Below, piece after piece: positions 33,606 through 44,739 of a DNA stretch of 64,000 bases. Location of the stretch: assembly GCA_035048495.1 (NCBI GenBank), contig CM068548.1, forward strand, positions 13,257,464-13,321,463, given 5' to 3'. Both the position numbers and the translations under genes were made by a program. The stretch is from Euptelea pleiosperma. Its lineage: Eukaryota > Streptophyta > Magnoliopsida > Ranunculales > Eupteleaceae. Each line of letters opens with the position of its first letter. The stretch's first letter is position 1. Below the pieces are notes generated by a model, which searched no databases, was not told the origin of the DNA, and saw only the letters and a list, made by a program, of their open reading frames with translations.

Positions 33606-34650
33606 AGAATTATTCCCAACATCCCATTATCCTCTATGTAACGTAGTACAAACATGATTGGAATACTTTTTTTATGGATTTGTCTCCTTGTACCCAGCAT
33701 GTCTCGAAAGTCATGTCTTCACATGAAACCAAATACACACCCTTATACGCTTACCAAAGAATAATTCCAATCACACCCAACATGGCAGCTCAAATGGTTG
33801 GTGTGTATCCCCTCCTCTTTCGAGAAGTCATGAGGTCAAACCCACACAGGTAGATTTCCTCCTTTGAGCAGTGTGCCAGAGTAGAAATCCCTTTTACCTG
33901 CTTGACCAGGTCGTACAGGTTTCACCTGCTAATCCGTGGGCCCTGACTTTACAAAAAAAAAAAAAAATAATTCCAATCAATAGTTTACAAAAATTGCCGT
34001 TTGGATGAAGTGATTGTTTTGGGGTACTTGGACTTTTAGTCTCCGTAAGGATCTTTTGTTAGTTCGAGTTTTCTAAGTACAATTTTTTACTCTTTATCTC
34101 ACCCACGTTTTTAAATTGGGCACCCACTCCCATTTTAGGGCCCACATTTGGGCACTCATATTTGATGGGCACCTAATTCGTCTTATCCAAACCCCACCCC
34201 ACCGTCCTTTATCTTTCCTCTCCTCCCCACACCACTTCATCATCTCCATTGCACCATCGCACCACCACCACCATGATTGTCGCCCCCTACCATCACCTCC
34301 CTTCTCCACCGCACCAGCGCCACGATCGCCACCTAACAGCCCATGCGTAGAGAGAGGGGAAGAGAGAGAGAGAGAGAGATGTGGGGTGGGATGGCCATTG
34401 GACCTACCTCCTTCGTCCTCCTCTCGACCATCAGAGAGAGAGAGAGAGGACGGTAGGGTGGTTTTCTGGAGGACAGGTGGGTGCCTAAACTAAAAATTCT
34501 TTCTTTTTTTACAAAAGTTTAAAATTATTTTTTGTTTAAAAAACTTTCGTTAAATTTATTATACCCTAATTATTTAGTAGCGACTAATGTAACCCTGTTA
34601 TAACTATCCTAGTGGTAACATTAAGGGGCCATTTTACCATTATAATGGAC
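33606..34650. other. Intergenic, no gene supported
   Basis: The frame at 34116-34493 (125 codons, His/Pro/Ser-rich) follows simple CCACCA and GAGA runs (GA tracts at 34359-34380 and 34434-34450). I regard it as low-complexity chance. Confidence 0.4.
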
Positions 34651-35574
34651 TGTAGAGAATAAATCCCACACACCCTCGAGATACACGCTTCCTATGAACT
34701 TAGCGATGAGGCCTTGATAGTGTTGTTCCCGACTACTAATGCTAGTGGATCCGAGGTACTCAAGAGCAGGGTCTGCAGTGCCTGACTACAACTCCCAAGT
34801 TTTCCAAGGTCGCTATTGCCTTTGGACTGTGATGAATCTTTCTTGGTTCCGAGATGGCCAAGAGAATATGATCCGAGGATACCAAGAGTAATCCTGCAAT
34901 AACTCAAATGGTGGAAATCCACCAGATGAGCCTTCGACGCATAAGTCACTATACTTCACTAATCAAGTCTAATTATCCCAGATTTTGTCCCTGATACTGT
35001 AGCAGGCACCTTTATTTATAGTATTTCTCATGAGATATTATATATATGAACCAATAGGCATCTGCCACGTATTTCCAAGTATTTAACAGAATTGACCGCC
35101 TCAGGATATTCATGAACACTGTGTGATCCGAGACTCCCGAGAGTAATCTGAGATACCCAAGTAGGTGTCTGTGATACCCGAGTGATATTCCGAGATCACT
35201 GAGAATGATTCATGTGAACATTGCCCATATAACTTTGAATGATCCTCACTCTCGGTTTTGTTTATTATAATCCGAGTGTATACATGTCACTATTTAAAGG
35301 GCTAACAGGAGAGTAGTTCGAGGTCAAATAAGAAAGTGAGCCGAGACCTCCGAGGTCAAATAAGAAAGGGAGCCGAGACCCCCGAGAACTAATAGAAAGG
35401 GATCCGAGACCCCCGAGGACTAATAGAAAATAAGCCGAGACCCCCGAGGACTAATAGGAATATGGGCTGAGAGTATACATGTCAGCACCAGAGACCACCA
35501 CGTGTATGGCCGAGAGTATGTATGTGTCATCACCGGAGACTGCCATGTGTATGATCCAGATTTTACCACCCACA
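34651..35574 (-). mobile_element. Probable solo LTR, about 924 bp
   Basis: On the plus strand it begins TGTAGAGAATAAATCC and ends ACCACCCACA (TG...CA), flanked by TGGAC (34646-34650) and CGGAC (35575-35579), a 5-bp target duplication with one mismatch. A TATA-like ACTATAAATAAAGG on the minus strand (about 35008-35021) suggests minus orientation with U3 on the right. The U3 side carries a minisatellite. No internal retrotransposon coding sequence adjoins, hence solo. Confidence 0.5.
35315..35470. repeat. Minisatellite, units of about 36 bp
   Basis: About four units share CCGAGACCCCCGAGGACTAA followed by TAGAAA; the first units read GGTCAAATAAGAAA instead. It lies within the probable LTR. Confidence 0.75.
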
Positions 35575-35579
35575 CGGAC

Positions 35580-35984
35580 CATTTAAAAACTTGGTTTAAA
35601 GAGTTGACGATTTAGCTCGATCAGCTTTTTGCGCAAAGTAATTTAAATTTAGAAACCAAACAGGGCTCACTCGACTTGAGTAAATCATGGAACTCATGGT
35701 CAGTAACCAATCTTCAAGCTCCATATCAACCATACAATCCTGCTTACCAAAAAAAAACGAACCATATTAAAACGGTAATTAAAAGTAGCCCCCACGTACA
35801 CAAGACTAGGGCACAAGTAGGGGTGTTCATGGTCCGGGCTAGAGATTGATTCTTCGGCCGGATAACTAATTGGGCCCAGCTTGGAATTAACAAGCTAAAC
35901 CCACATGGCCTGATGGGCCCTTAATATAGCTAAGAGTGTTAGGCTGACTTTATCCTAAAGAGAGCCCGAGTTTGATGTCCCCCC
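35580..35984. other. Intergenic, no gene seen
   Basis: No recognised feature. Confidence 0.4.
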
Positions 35985-36245
35985 TTCCCCTCCCTAAATG
36001 CTACGTGGAGTACTCTTTAGGGCCCACTGACCTTATGGACGTTTGGTCCACCACTTGATGGATCTACACATCAAAAATAAATTCAATCGGTAATTTCTAA
36101 TCATTAGATTTAGCATTTTAATATGGCCATTTTTGGCTGTTGGATAAATGTTAGAAATCATCGATCAAGCTGATTTCTTTTATGTGAAGTGGACCAAACA
36201 TCCATAAGGTCAGTGGGCCCTAAAGTCAGCAGCTCCAACAGGTGG
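35985..36245. repeat. Family B-related foldback just upstream of the PPR gene
   Basis: GGGCCCACTGACCTTATGGA on the left is inverted as CCATAAGGTCAGTGGGCCC on the right. The right arm and its extension TAAAGTCAGCAGCTCCA recur at 40804-40880. It ends about 170 bp before the PPR start codon, so it lies in the promoter. Confidence 0.65.
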
Positions 36246-36417
36246 AATTTCGATCAGTGGGATGGATAGCAGGTACAGTGGTCCAACAGGTAGACGTCCT
36301 TTGGTCCCGCCACTTCAGTTTCCACCAGTTAAAACTCTGTTTTTGCAGGGGAAAATTTTCTGTTTTGTCACCCGAGCGAAATTTCCTTCCCTCTAAAATT
36401 TAAATTTTCTACCGTTA

Positions 36418-39175
36418 ATGTTGCTGCGAAGTTCAAATGTTGGAACAGAAGTCCCCAAAATGCAATTCTCTTCCAAATACCTGATTGGATTATCCGAGCG
36501 CCTCATTTTCTACAGACCCCACAACAACTGTTTCAACACATTGCTTCATCAGACCCAACAACAACTACCCCCGATCCAAAATCCTCACCAATCTGATCTG
36601 GGTATCATCTCAATAGACTCCCCCACTTACACTAATCTCCTCCAATCCTCCACCAGAGCTGGATCTCTGATCCATGGCAAGCTCATTCACTCCCACATGA
36701 TCAAAACGTCTTTCCATCCATGTCTTTTCCTGCAGAACAATCTTCTCAATCTGTACTGCAAATGTGGTGAAATTGATCTCGCCAACCAATTGTTTGAGCG
36801 AATGCCGAAACGAGATGTAGTTTCGTGGAATTCGCTAATTTCTGGATATTCTCAGATGGGTTTCTACCGAAAAGCCATTGATGTGTTCAACGAAGCAAGA
36901 ATGTCTCACGTCAAACTGGATAAATTCACTTACGCTAGTGCTTTAAGTGTCTGTGCTCGAACTGGCAATCTGGAATTGGGTAAGCTCATTCACGGGTTGA
37001 TAATCGTTAGTGGATTGGGCTTACGAGTCTTTTTGACCAATTCGCTTATCGACATGTACTCAAAGTGTGGTAGGATCGATTACGCTAAGTTTTTGTTTGA
37101 TAATTCTGACGAGTTAGACGATGTTTCGTGGAATTCCTTGATTGCGGGTTATGCCCGGACCAATTTGAATGAAGAAACGTTGGGAGTTCTAGTTCGGATG
37201 CAACAATCTGGGCTGAAGTTGAATAGTTTCGCGCTGGGTAGTGTCCTAAAGGCATGCTGCTCAAGCTTCAAAGGGTCAAAAGAATTTGGGAAGATGCTTC
37301 ATGGTTGTGTAGTCAAACTTGGGTTAGATTTAGATGTTGTTGTCGGGACCGCATTGCTTGACATGTATGCAAAGATTGGGGAATTGGACAATGCAACCAC
37401 AATTTTTAAACTCATGCCTGACCAGAATGTCGTCATGTTTAATGCAATGATTGCTGGATTTTTCCGTTTGGAGACTGAAATTTCTGAAAAATTTGCAGAT
37501 GAAGCCATGAGTCTCTTCTCCGAGATGCGAAGAAGAGGAATAAAGCCCTCAAAATTTACATTCTCAAGTATACTCAAAGCATGTAATGCGGTTGAAGCTT
37601 TTGAATATGGAAAGCAAATTCATGCTCAAATCTTTAAGAACAATTGTCAATCCGACGAGTTTATTGGAAGTGCACTTATTGACTTGTACTCGATCTCTGG
37701 TTCGACCGAGGATGGATTCAGATGTTTTCATTCAACCCCGAAACTAGATATTGTCTCATGGACTTCCATGATTGCAGGGTGTGTTCGAAATGGGCAACTT
37801 GAGCATGCGCTGAGTCTGTTTTATCAATTGCTGGCATCCAGAAGAAAACCAGATGAGTTCACGATTTCGAGCGTATTAAGCGCTTGTGCGAATTTGGCTG
37901 CTGCAAGATCCGGTGAGCAGATCCAAGGCCATGCTGTGAAAACTGGAATTGGATGGTTCACAATTGTTGGAAACTCACAGATATGCATGTATGCAAAGTC
38001 GGGGGATATCGATGCTGCTAATTTGACATTCAAGGAGATGGAGAACCGTGATGTCGTATCTTGGTCGGTGATGATCGGAAGCCATGCACAACATGGTTGT
38101 GCAAGGGAAGCTCTGAGCCTCTTTGAGGTGATGAAGGGCTGTGGGATTGCACCAAACCAAATTACATTCCTTGGCGTTCTTACTGCCTGTAGCCATGGAG
38201 GGCTCGTGGAGGAAGGATTCGGGTAATTCTCAAATTTGTGAGGTGCAATTTGCTAATTTGGAAATCTCAAATGGGCTTAACTTATTTGCAGGGGGGGGGG
38301 GGGGGGGGGGGAACACCATGCTTTTCCTGCACACCACATCTGACACCCATTTTTTAAAGAGATACCTTACATGAGTTCAGTGTAAGATGACTGAAATACT
38401 CCATTTGTTATAAATTGGCAGGTACTTTGAAAGCATGAAAAGAAACCATTGCATGAGTCCGAATGTAAAGCACTGTGCGTGTATTGTTGACCTCCTCGGT
38501 CGTGCTGGAAGACTGGCTGATGCTGAGAGCTTCATTATGAACTCAGGCTTCGAGGATGACCCTGTGATGTGGCGAGCCTTGTTGGGTGCTTGCCGGGTCC
38601 ATGGGGACACAGTCACTGGAAAACTTGTTGCAGAGCGAGTCATTGAGCTCGAACCTCAAGCTGCTGCATCTTATGTTCTTCTGTATAACATCTACTCAGA
38701 CGCAGGTATACAATTGCCAGCCACAAAAATCAGAAACTTGATGAAAGATAGAGGCGTTAAGAAGGAACCTGGTCTAAGTTGGATTGAGATTGGGACAACA
38801 GTTCATTCTTTTGTGGTGGGTGATAGGTCCCACCCGAAGAGCCGGATAATTTACAGAAGGTTGGAAGAAATGTTAGGGAAGATAAAGGAAATGGGTTATG
38901 TTGATGAGAAGTCTGTTTTCGATGCCTCCGAACAAGAACATAACGACAGTTTGGTGGTGAACTACCACAGTGAGAAGTTAGCTGTAGCCCTTGGGATGAT
39001 CAATTTGCCAAAATCAGCTCCTATAAGAGTTATGAAGAACTTGAGGGTCTGCCGAGATTGCCATACAACAATGAAGTTTCTTTCAAAATTGGAAGGGAGA
39101 GAGATCATTCTCAGAGACCCAATTCGATTCCATCGCTTCAGAGAAGGTTCTTGTTCTTGTAGAGACTATTGGTAA
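36418..39175 (+). CDS. DYW-type pentatricopeptide repeat protein (organellar RNA editing factor)
   Basis: Two exons, 36418-38222 and 38422-39175, join in frame (GG|G) to 852 residues. The N-terminus (MLLRSSNVGTEV, rich in Arg/Ser/Asn and poor in acid) suits import into mitochondria or plastids. From about residue 80, degenerate PPR motifs of the P-L-S type follow in series (for example NNLLNLYCKCGEIDLANQLF and NSLIDMYSKCGRIDYAKFLF). Then come an E/E+ region (VMWRALLGACRVHG to HSFVVGDRSHP) and a DYW deaminase at 739-852. The deaminase zinc motifs are intact: HSEKLA at 784-789, CRDCH with cysteines 812 and 815, and the terminal CSCRDYW. Such proteins bind one or a few organellar sites and convert C to U. 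The C-terminal half resembles Arabidopsis At3g13880 from memory. The intron is unusual for this mostly intronless family. The mature target is unknown. Confidence 0.95.
38223..38421 (+). other. Single intron of the PPR gene, with a 21-G tract
   Basis: The donor is GG|GTAATT and the acceptor TTGGCAG|GTAC. Without removal the frame ends at TAA (38224-38226). Splicing joins GLVEEGFG to YFESMK, which is the normal PPR sequence. A run of 21 G occupies 38291-38311, directly after TTTGCA. Confidence 0.85.
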
Positions 39176-40803
39176 TGGGTTGGAAAGCAGATGATGCTCA
39201 CACTGATAACAGAACAACTCGGGCAGCCTTACCATGACTCATGAGTGAGATGGAAGTATTACATTATTGACAGAACATACTTTCAGTCTTGCTTGTTTTG
39301 TGAATTTTTATGCGGAATGCTCCGTGTGTCTACATTCATTCAATGGATTTATATTAAGATATAAGAGCACTGCATGATACTATTCCATTGGAGAGTGATT
39401 ACGAGGGTGGAACACTTAGGTCCTACTTTCTCAGCCGGTTTTGGGAGGTATTACCGATGCATTTTAGTGCCTAATCTATTGGGTTTGAAGGTTTCACCAA
39501 CCTCATGAACCTATTTCTCTATAAAGATTAGTATCTTGTTGACCTTAGAAGATTTTAAAAGCCCTAATACTTGGACATCATCTAATATCATCCTTTGGTT
39601 TGGAAGGCAAATGACTGTCGAAGCTATACTATATAATGGAAGTAGTCAGGTGTATGTTATTAAATTTTGATACTTTTGAGTAACCTTCATTCCTCCAATC
39701 AATAGACTAGTACGGTATGCTGTCAAGCCAGCTAGCCTGTAAATAAACTCTTTGCATTCCTTCCATGGTGAGAAATGTTGAGCCTTGACGGTTTGTGTGG
39801 AGATTGAATACTTCCTTTTCCTGCTACTGTAAGTTTGTCAATAATATTACATATGTATTCATTTTTATTCCTTAAGCAATTATCCAGTGTACTGGATATT
39901 ATAATAAGGTCATTCAAATTTACCTTTTTCTGACCATGGTTTTGTTGCTTTTGGATGAGCAGGCAAGCTAGAGATGTGATAAAAGCTAAACAAGTGGGGA
40001 ATAAAAAATCAAATACTCAGATTTTTGCTGTTCCGGTGAGTGCGAGTTCTATACTGCATATGCCATACTCTTCATATACTGATAAAAGAAGAAAAACTTT
40101 ATTTCACATGAAAAGAATGGTGGTAATATAATTTTTTGAAATGGGATAACATAATAATTTTTTGTTTTCAATTATTTGTGAGAGTTTAAATATCTATACT
40201 GCAATTCTTCTCCCTTAAGTTAGAGTGAAATTCCATCTTTTCTAGCTTTCACATTGTAAAACTGATTTGCTCTCTGGTGGTTTCAGCAAATATATCAGTG
40301 TTTTGGTCTTCACTATGAACATTAGGAAGGGTGGAGGGGACTGAAATTCCCAAAATATAGCATGTCCCGTGCATGTCTTATATATTAGAACCATGACTGT
40401 TACATGTTTAGCTGAAACTTTGATCTGTTAGATTTATTTCCAAGTTTAAAGCACCCACAGGACTAATTGTTACACTGCTAATTTGGGGAGGTAGATCTGC
40501 TTTAACAATGGCTGAAGTTGAAGATCATCGTGAACCCATCCATCCTTTCTTTGCATCCAGCAGCCCTGAGATGTCATCACATACTCTGTAGAGATTGTCG
40601 ATCACCTGGCACTTCTACATCTGAAGCCTATTGTACACTTACAATGCTGCTTTGACTAGGAGATTGTAAAGAAGACTAAGGGATTGTCTGGTTGCCGTTT
40701 TTTATTAACATGGTAAAACGTATTTTTTGTTAATAATATGTTACAAAATGTTATGTTGAATGTGTTTTGACACAAAAATGCTTTTTAATTTTTCTTTTTC
40801 CAT
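39176..40803. other. Downstream of the PPR gene; no gene seen
   Basis: The first part is the probable 3'UTR. No open frame with family features follows. Confidence 0.4.
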
Positions 40804-40880
40804 CAAGTAGTGGACCAAACATCCATAAGGTCAGTGGGCCCTAAAGTCAGCAGCTCCATGTGGCATTTTTGGAATGGGGT
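40804..40880. repeat. Right-arm fragment of the family B-related foldback
   Basis: TGGACCAAACATCCATAAGG followed by TCAGTGGGCCCTAAAGTCAG matches 36192-36235. Confidence 0.65.
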
Positions 40881-40916
40881 TCTCGTGTGTGTGTATATAT
40901 AATGGGCTGGGATAGA

Positions 40917-41250
40917 ATGACTAATGGAATTCTTACTAATGGGCGTGGGGCCCACATGCGGATGAGTTTTGGTGAGGGTGATCTCCTCACCATGGAGATC
41001 ACCCTCACCAAAAATCAGTAATTTTTAAAACTTCTGACCCTACCAAATATGGACCTAAATTTAACGGTGAAAATGGATGGTCCAAAATTTTTCAATTTGC
41101 AATCTACTTTTCACAAGGCTACAAACGTTGGAATGGGCTGATTTTTTTGTGGTTGATATCCACATTGAGAAGAATATTATCACCAAAAATCATCCCTTAA
41201 CCCATCCTCATGTGGGCCCCACATCCATTAGTAAGAATTCCATTAGTCAC
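40917..41250. mobile_element. Inverted-repeat MITE, about 330 bp, with inner hairpin
   Basis: The ends are TGACTAATGGAATTCTTACT and its inverse AGTAAGAATTCCATTAGTCA, followed inward by GTGGGGCCCACATG and its counterpart. A second perfect hairpin lies inside: 20-bp arms at 40967-40986 and 40994-41013 around a 7-nt loop. A partial relative of the inner hairpin occurs at about 48310-48360. Confidence 0.7.
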
Positions 41251-41251
41251 T

Positions 41252-41252
41252 C

Positions 41253-41309
<57 letters not shown>

Positions 41310-41360
41310 ACTAAAAGTAAAAAATTAAAGGGAGAGATTAACTAAAAGTAAAAAATTAAA
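41252..41360. repeat. TA and GA microsatellites plus a 30-bp direct repeat
   Basis: (TA)n at 41252-41276 is followed by (GA)n to 41307, then GAGATTAACTAAAAGTAAAA is repeated twice. Confidence 0.8.
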
Positions 41361-41686
41361 GGGTATTTTAGTAACAACCCCCTGAAATTTGAAAGTAATT
41401 TGTAATACCCCTTATACTTTCAATCTTTAGGATTACCCCCCTTGACCTAGTTTAACCATCATTTGACTAACATTAAAATGTGAAAAATGCATCATGCTCC
41501 TGTTAATGCACCTATGAAAGGACCATAATATTGCAATTACAATGCTAATGATGTGTGATTCAAGTCCATTTTAACTCAAGTCAATCACTGTTAAACTAGG
41601 TAAAGGGGGGTAATCCTAATTTTTGAAAGTATAAGGGGGCATGACAAATTACTTTCAAATTTCAGGAGGGTGTTACTAAAATACCC
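41361..41686. mobile_element. MITE with about 80-bp terminal inverted repeats
   Basis: The left end GGGTATTTTAGTAACAACCC is inverted on the right as GGTGTTACTAAAATACCC. The arms continue through CTGAAATTTGAAAGTAATTT and its inverse, and GGATTACCCCCC opposite GGGGGGTAATCC. No coding capacity. Confidence 0.75.
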
Positions 41687-42218
41687 AAAATTAAATCATA
41701 ATCATGTTCTCATTGTCTTCTTCAACTTAATCAAAATCTTTCTCTCTGTCCAAAAAGATGTTATAAATCAGGTGGTTGCAAATTCAATCATCAGATGGAG
41801 ATTAAGTTACTGCAGAAGATCTATAGCCTTTAGATGTGTTTCATGTGCACCAACGTGCTTATAGACTGTAGTACCATTTCTCCAATACCTACTTAGAATA
41901 TATATCAACATCCATGCAATGAACCAAAATGCCTTTATTTGCTTCTTTTTATTTCATCCATTGCTTCAACAGACAAGGGAAGACTCACAAAATGGAGAGA
42001 GAGAGAGAGAGAGAGAGAGCTAAGAAAACTAGATTAATTAAGCATACCATTAGCATCAGCATATGCAAAAACAAAAAACAAAAGTAAACTATAAGTACCA
42101 ACATGTCCAATCTAATCTCCTCTTCCTGAAGCAGAATCAGATGACTCCGATGAACTGAAAGAAAAGCGTCGTAGATGAAAGGAGGATGGATTTCCTCTAC
42201 TCTCTTGTGCTATCTTGG
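41687..42218. other. 3' flank of the extensin gene
   Basis: Contains a GA microsatellite at 41995-42019. The part from about 42000 to 42218 may be the extensin 3'UTR. Confidence 0.4.
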
Positions 42219-42857
42219 TCACTTATACGGCCATGGAGGTGGCGGAGAGCTATAATGATAAACCGGGTAGGGGTGGTACGGTGGCGGTGGCGGTGGGGAC
42301 TTGTACATGACATAAGGATATGGAGCCCACTTGTGCTTGTGATGGTGCTTTGGTGGTGGGGGAGATTTATACATGTACACTAGTGGTGGCGGTGGGGACT
42401 TGTACGTGACATACGGATACGGAGCCCACTTATGCTTGTGATGGTGCTTTGGCGGAGGAGGAGATTTATACTTGTACACTGGTGGAGGTGGCGACTTGTA
42501 CTTATATATAGGCGGGGGCGGAGGCGGAGGCGGAGGCGGAGACAAGTACTTGTATATGGGTGGGGGAGGTGGCGGAGACATATACCTATATAAGGGTCTT
42601 GGTGGCGGCGGTGACTTGTATTTGTATATGGGTGGTGGAGGAGATTTATAGTTGTATATAGGTGGGGGCGGGGGTGGTGATTTATACTTGTATACGGGTA
42701 GCGGCGGAGACTTGTATACGTGATGTGGTGGTGGTGGTGGAGATTTATAAGAAAACCATGAACCGAATTGTTGGGATAATGTAGTTCCAGTCGCCGGAGA
42801 GGCTGAGGAGAGGAGAAGAGCTAAGAAGAGATAGAAAAGAGCATGTAATGGACCCAT
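42219..42857 (-). CDS. Short extensin (hydroxyproline-rich cell-wall glycoprotein)
   Basis: Single exon, 212 residues. I chose the ATG at 42857 ([20 protein letters not shown]) because it begins a signal peptide cleaved near residue 24 and lies just below a TATA box. The longer frame to 43022 reads through the promoter. The mature chain has 12 SPPPP motifs and one SPPLP. They are separated by Y-rich spacers (VYKYK, IYKYK, VYMYK) whose Y-x-Y pairs can form isodityrosine cross-links. A module with [14 protein letters not shown] occurs twice. Prolines in SPPPP are hydroxylated and arabinosylated in the secretory route, and the protein is insolubilised in the primary wall. No lipid-anchor signal or LRR domain is present. 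It is short for an extensin but complete. SP4-repeat variants of this sort may also be called proline-rich proteins. Confidence 0.92.
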   Translation of the reverse strand: MGPLHALFYLFLALLLSSASPATGTTLSQQFGSWFSYKSPPPPPHHVYKSPPLPVYKYKSPPPPPPIYNYKSPPPPIYKYKSPPPPRPLYRYMSPPPPPPIYKYLSPPPPPPPPPPIYKYKSPPPPVYKYKSPPPPKHHHKHKWAPYPYVTYKSPPPPLVYMYKSPPPPKHHHKHKWAPYPYVMYKSPPPPPPYHPYPVYHYSSPPPPWPYK

Positions 42858-42900
42858 TGTTCCAAAGTTGGTTTGAAGAAGAAGACGAAGCTTTTGGTGC

Positions 42901-42910
42901 TTATTTATAT
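42901..42910 (-). promoter_or_regulatory. TATA box of the extensin gene
   Basis: The minus strand reads ATATAAATAA, 44-53 nt upstream of the chosen ATG. A start of transcription about 30 nt downstream would leave a very short leader and excludes the upstream in-frame ATG at 43022. Confidence 0.6.
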
Positions 42911-43208
42911 GATCCGTAAGTGAATAAGACAATAGAAGCACTAATTGGGTCTGCAAAGCTACCATTCCTTTTGCAGGAGGGCGTATGCACGTAAATAAAG
43001 CATGTCTACACAAGTTGTACATCTACATGGATAGCTTTTGATCCACGCTTGACCATGGCTCCGCTCGTGCCAAGCCGCTTTCGAGCTTTTCGTTGCACCC
43101 ATGCATGCACGTTGTAGTCTTGCTTATAGTTAGTACTTTTAAAATGATAATACACTCCAATAGGGTCGGATCTACACTGGATCATTGCCTTGATAGTTGA
43201 TTCATTCT

Positions 43209-43360
43209 GTTAAAAATTGACCTTTCAAGAATCAGCAAAATAGAGAATCTAAAGATCAATCACATAGACAGAACAAATTTACGTGGCTCACGGCAATGTG
43301 CTTACGTCCACAGGTGAGAAGAGTTCTTTCACTATCTCAAAAAATTTAGGGTTACAATAG

Positions 43361-43406
<46 letters not shown>

Positions 43407-43480
43407 GTTCAAGTGAAAACTCCAATGCCTTATTAGAGAATTTATAGAAATCGCTGGTACAAAAAAATACCCAAAGTACT
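43209..43480 (-). mobile_element. LTR fragment, Copia type, second copy
   Basis: On the minus strand it ends TTTTTAACA. It carries AACCCTAAATTTTTTGAGAT, GTGGACGTAAGCACATTGCC and CCACGTAAATTTG in the same order as the copy at 12220-12410. A CT microsatellite (43363-43403) and an hAT-like MITE (43487-43868) lie within or next to it. The 5' end is not resolved. Confidence 0.5.
43363..43403. repeat. CT microsatellite
   Basis: About 19 CT units. Confidence 0.9.
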
Positions 43481-43486
43481 CTTAAT

Positions 43487-43868
43487 CAAGGTTTAAAGGA
43501 GGCCGTTTTAATGGTTAAATGGACTGGGGGCATTACCATTTAAACGGCCATTAAAACGGATTGAAACAGCCCGGGGCAAAAATGGAAAAAAAATGGGAAA
43601 AAACGGAATTAAACGGATTTTAACGGTTCTAACGGAAAAAATGGCGCCGAAATTCAAATTTTGCAATTTGAAAAAAAAAGAAAAAAAGGATTTTAACGGA
43701 AATTAAACGGATTTAACGGCCATTTTTTTCACAAAATTTTTCAGAATTAAACGGCTGTTTAAACAATTTTAATGGCCGTTTAAACGATTTTAACGGCCAT
43801 TTTTTTAAACGATTTTAACAGAAACGGGCATGGGGCATTACCGTTTAAACGGCCGTTTTTAAAACCAT
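43487..43868. mobile_element. hAT-like foldback MITE, AAACGG-arm type, copy 4
   Basis: The ends are CAAGGTTTAAAGGAGGCCG and, inverted, TTTTTAAAACCATG. The perfect 8-bp target duplication CTCTTAAT is at 43479-43486 and 43869-43876. The orientation is opposite to the copies at 7019 and 23181, and the internal block reads TCACAAAATTTTTCAGAATT. Confidence 0.88.
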
Positions 43869-43876
43869 GCTCTTAA

Positions 43877-44700
43877 TACAAGTTGTACCGAAACACGAAC
43901 TATACGGGCCACTTGCCGAAGTCGCGGCTTAATTAACAATACAATCCCCGCAGAACAGTACTTCCTACAGATTTTATTTTGGACCACTTCAATAACCATT
44001 TCGTTTTGATCACCCAAAAGAACTTAGATGGTTGTGATCATCCAATCATGTTGAACTTTAATCTAGTAGGTGGGTCCCACCCCTGCATGTGTGTCAAGTG
44101 TCCTGACACGGTCAAGGCTATAGGTTTACACTAAGATATTGAGTGGTTAAGCCAAATACAAGCCAAGCTGAAGACAAAACGAATCGAGCTTAGGCATGGG
44201 CAAGGCCTCAAGAAGGAAAGTTGACAAGGGGGTGTGTGTGTCTGGTTTGTAGGAGTTGAATGGAAGATAAGGCTAGGAAACTATAATGTGAGGAACGCGC
44301 GTGGCTGATTTTGAGTTGTACAAAAGCTGAAAAGGGAATTATTTTCCAACGCAAGCTTTTGTCAGACCTCTAAAATTAAGGGCACTACTACCCTCTGCTT
44401 CCCATAACATACTTAGGTTTGAAGGGACAGTTCTGTTTCTACTGGAATTCTTCTCCTTGACCAACTGTGCTGATGGGGTTTGATTTGCTACTTCTTACTT
44501 GAGTGTTAGTCACCAACATTTACTAACAATCAAAGGGATAACCCTATTTTAAAGTACAGGGCATCTTACTAATGTGTGTGTGAGAGAGAGAGAGAGAGAG
44601 GAAACTAAGAAGAAGGGTGGGTGCCCACACAGAACAGGGGCATTTTGGTCCCATGTGGGTGCCCAGCCGAAAGACGTGGGAGCCCGTAGAGCGACCCTTA
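43877..44700. other. Intergenic, no gene seen
   Basis: Holds a GA microsatellite at 44581-44600; nothing else recognised. Confidence 0.4.
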
Positions 44701-44739
44701 GAAGAAACTTTGACAATCATAGCACTATTATATATGTCA

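Noticed and set aside
34116..34493. 125-codon His/Pro/Ser-rich frame
   Set aside because: It is made of simple CCA, CCT and GA runs; no family features.
42858..43022. N-terminal extension of the extensin frame
   Set aside because: It covers the TATA box and leader; the signal peptide starts only at the inner methionine.
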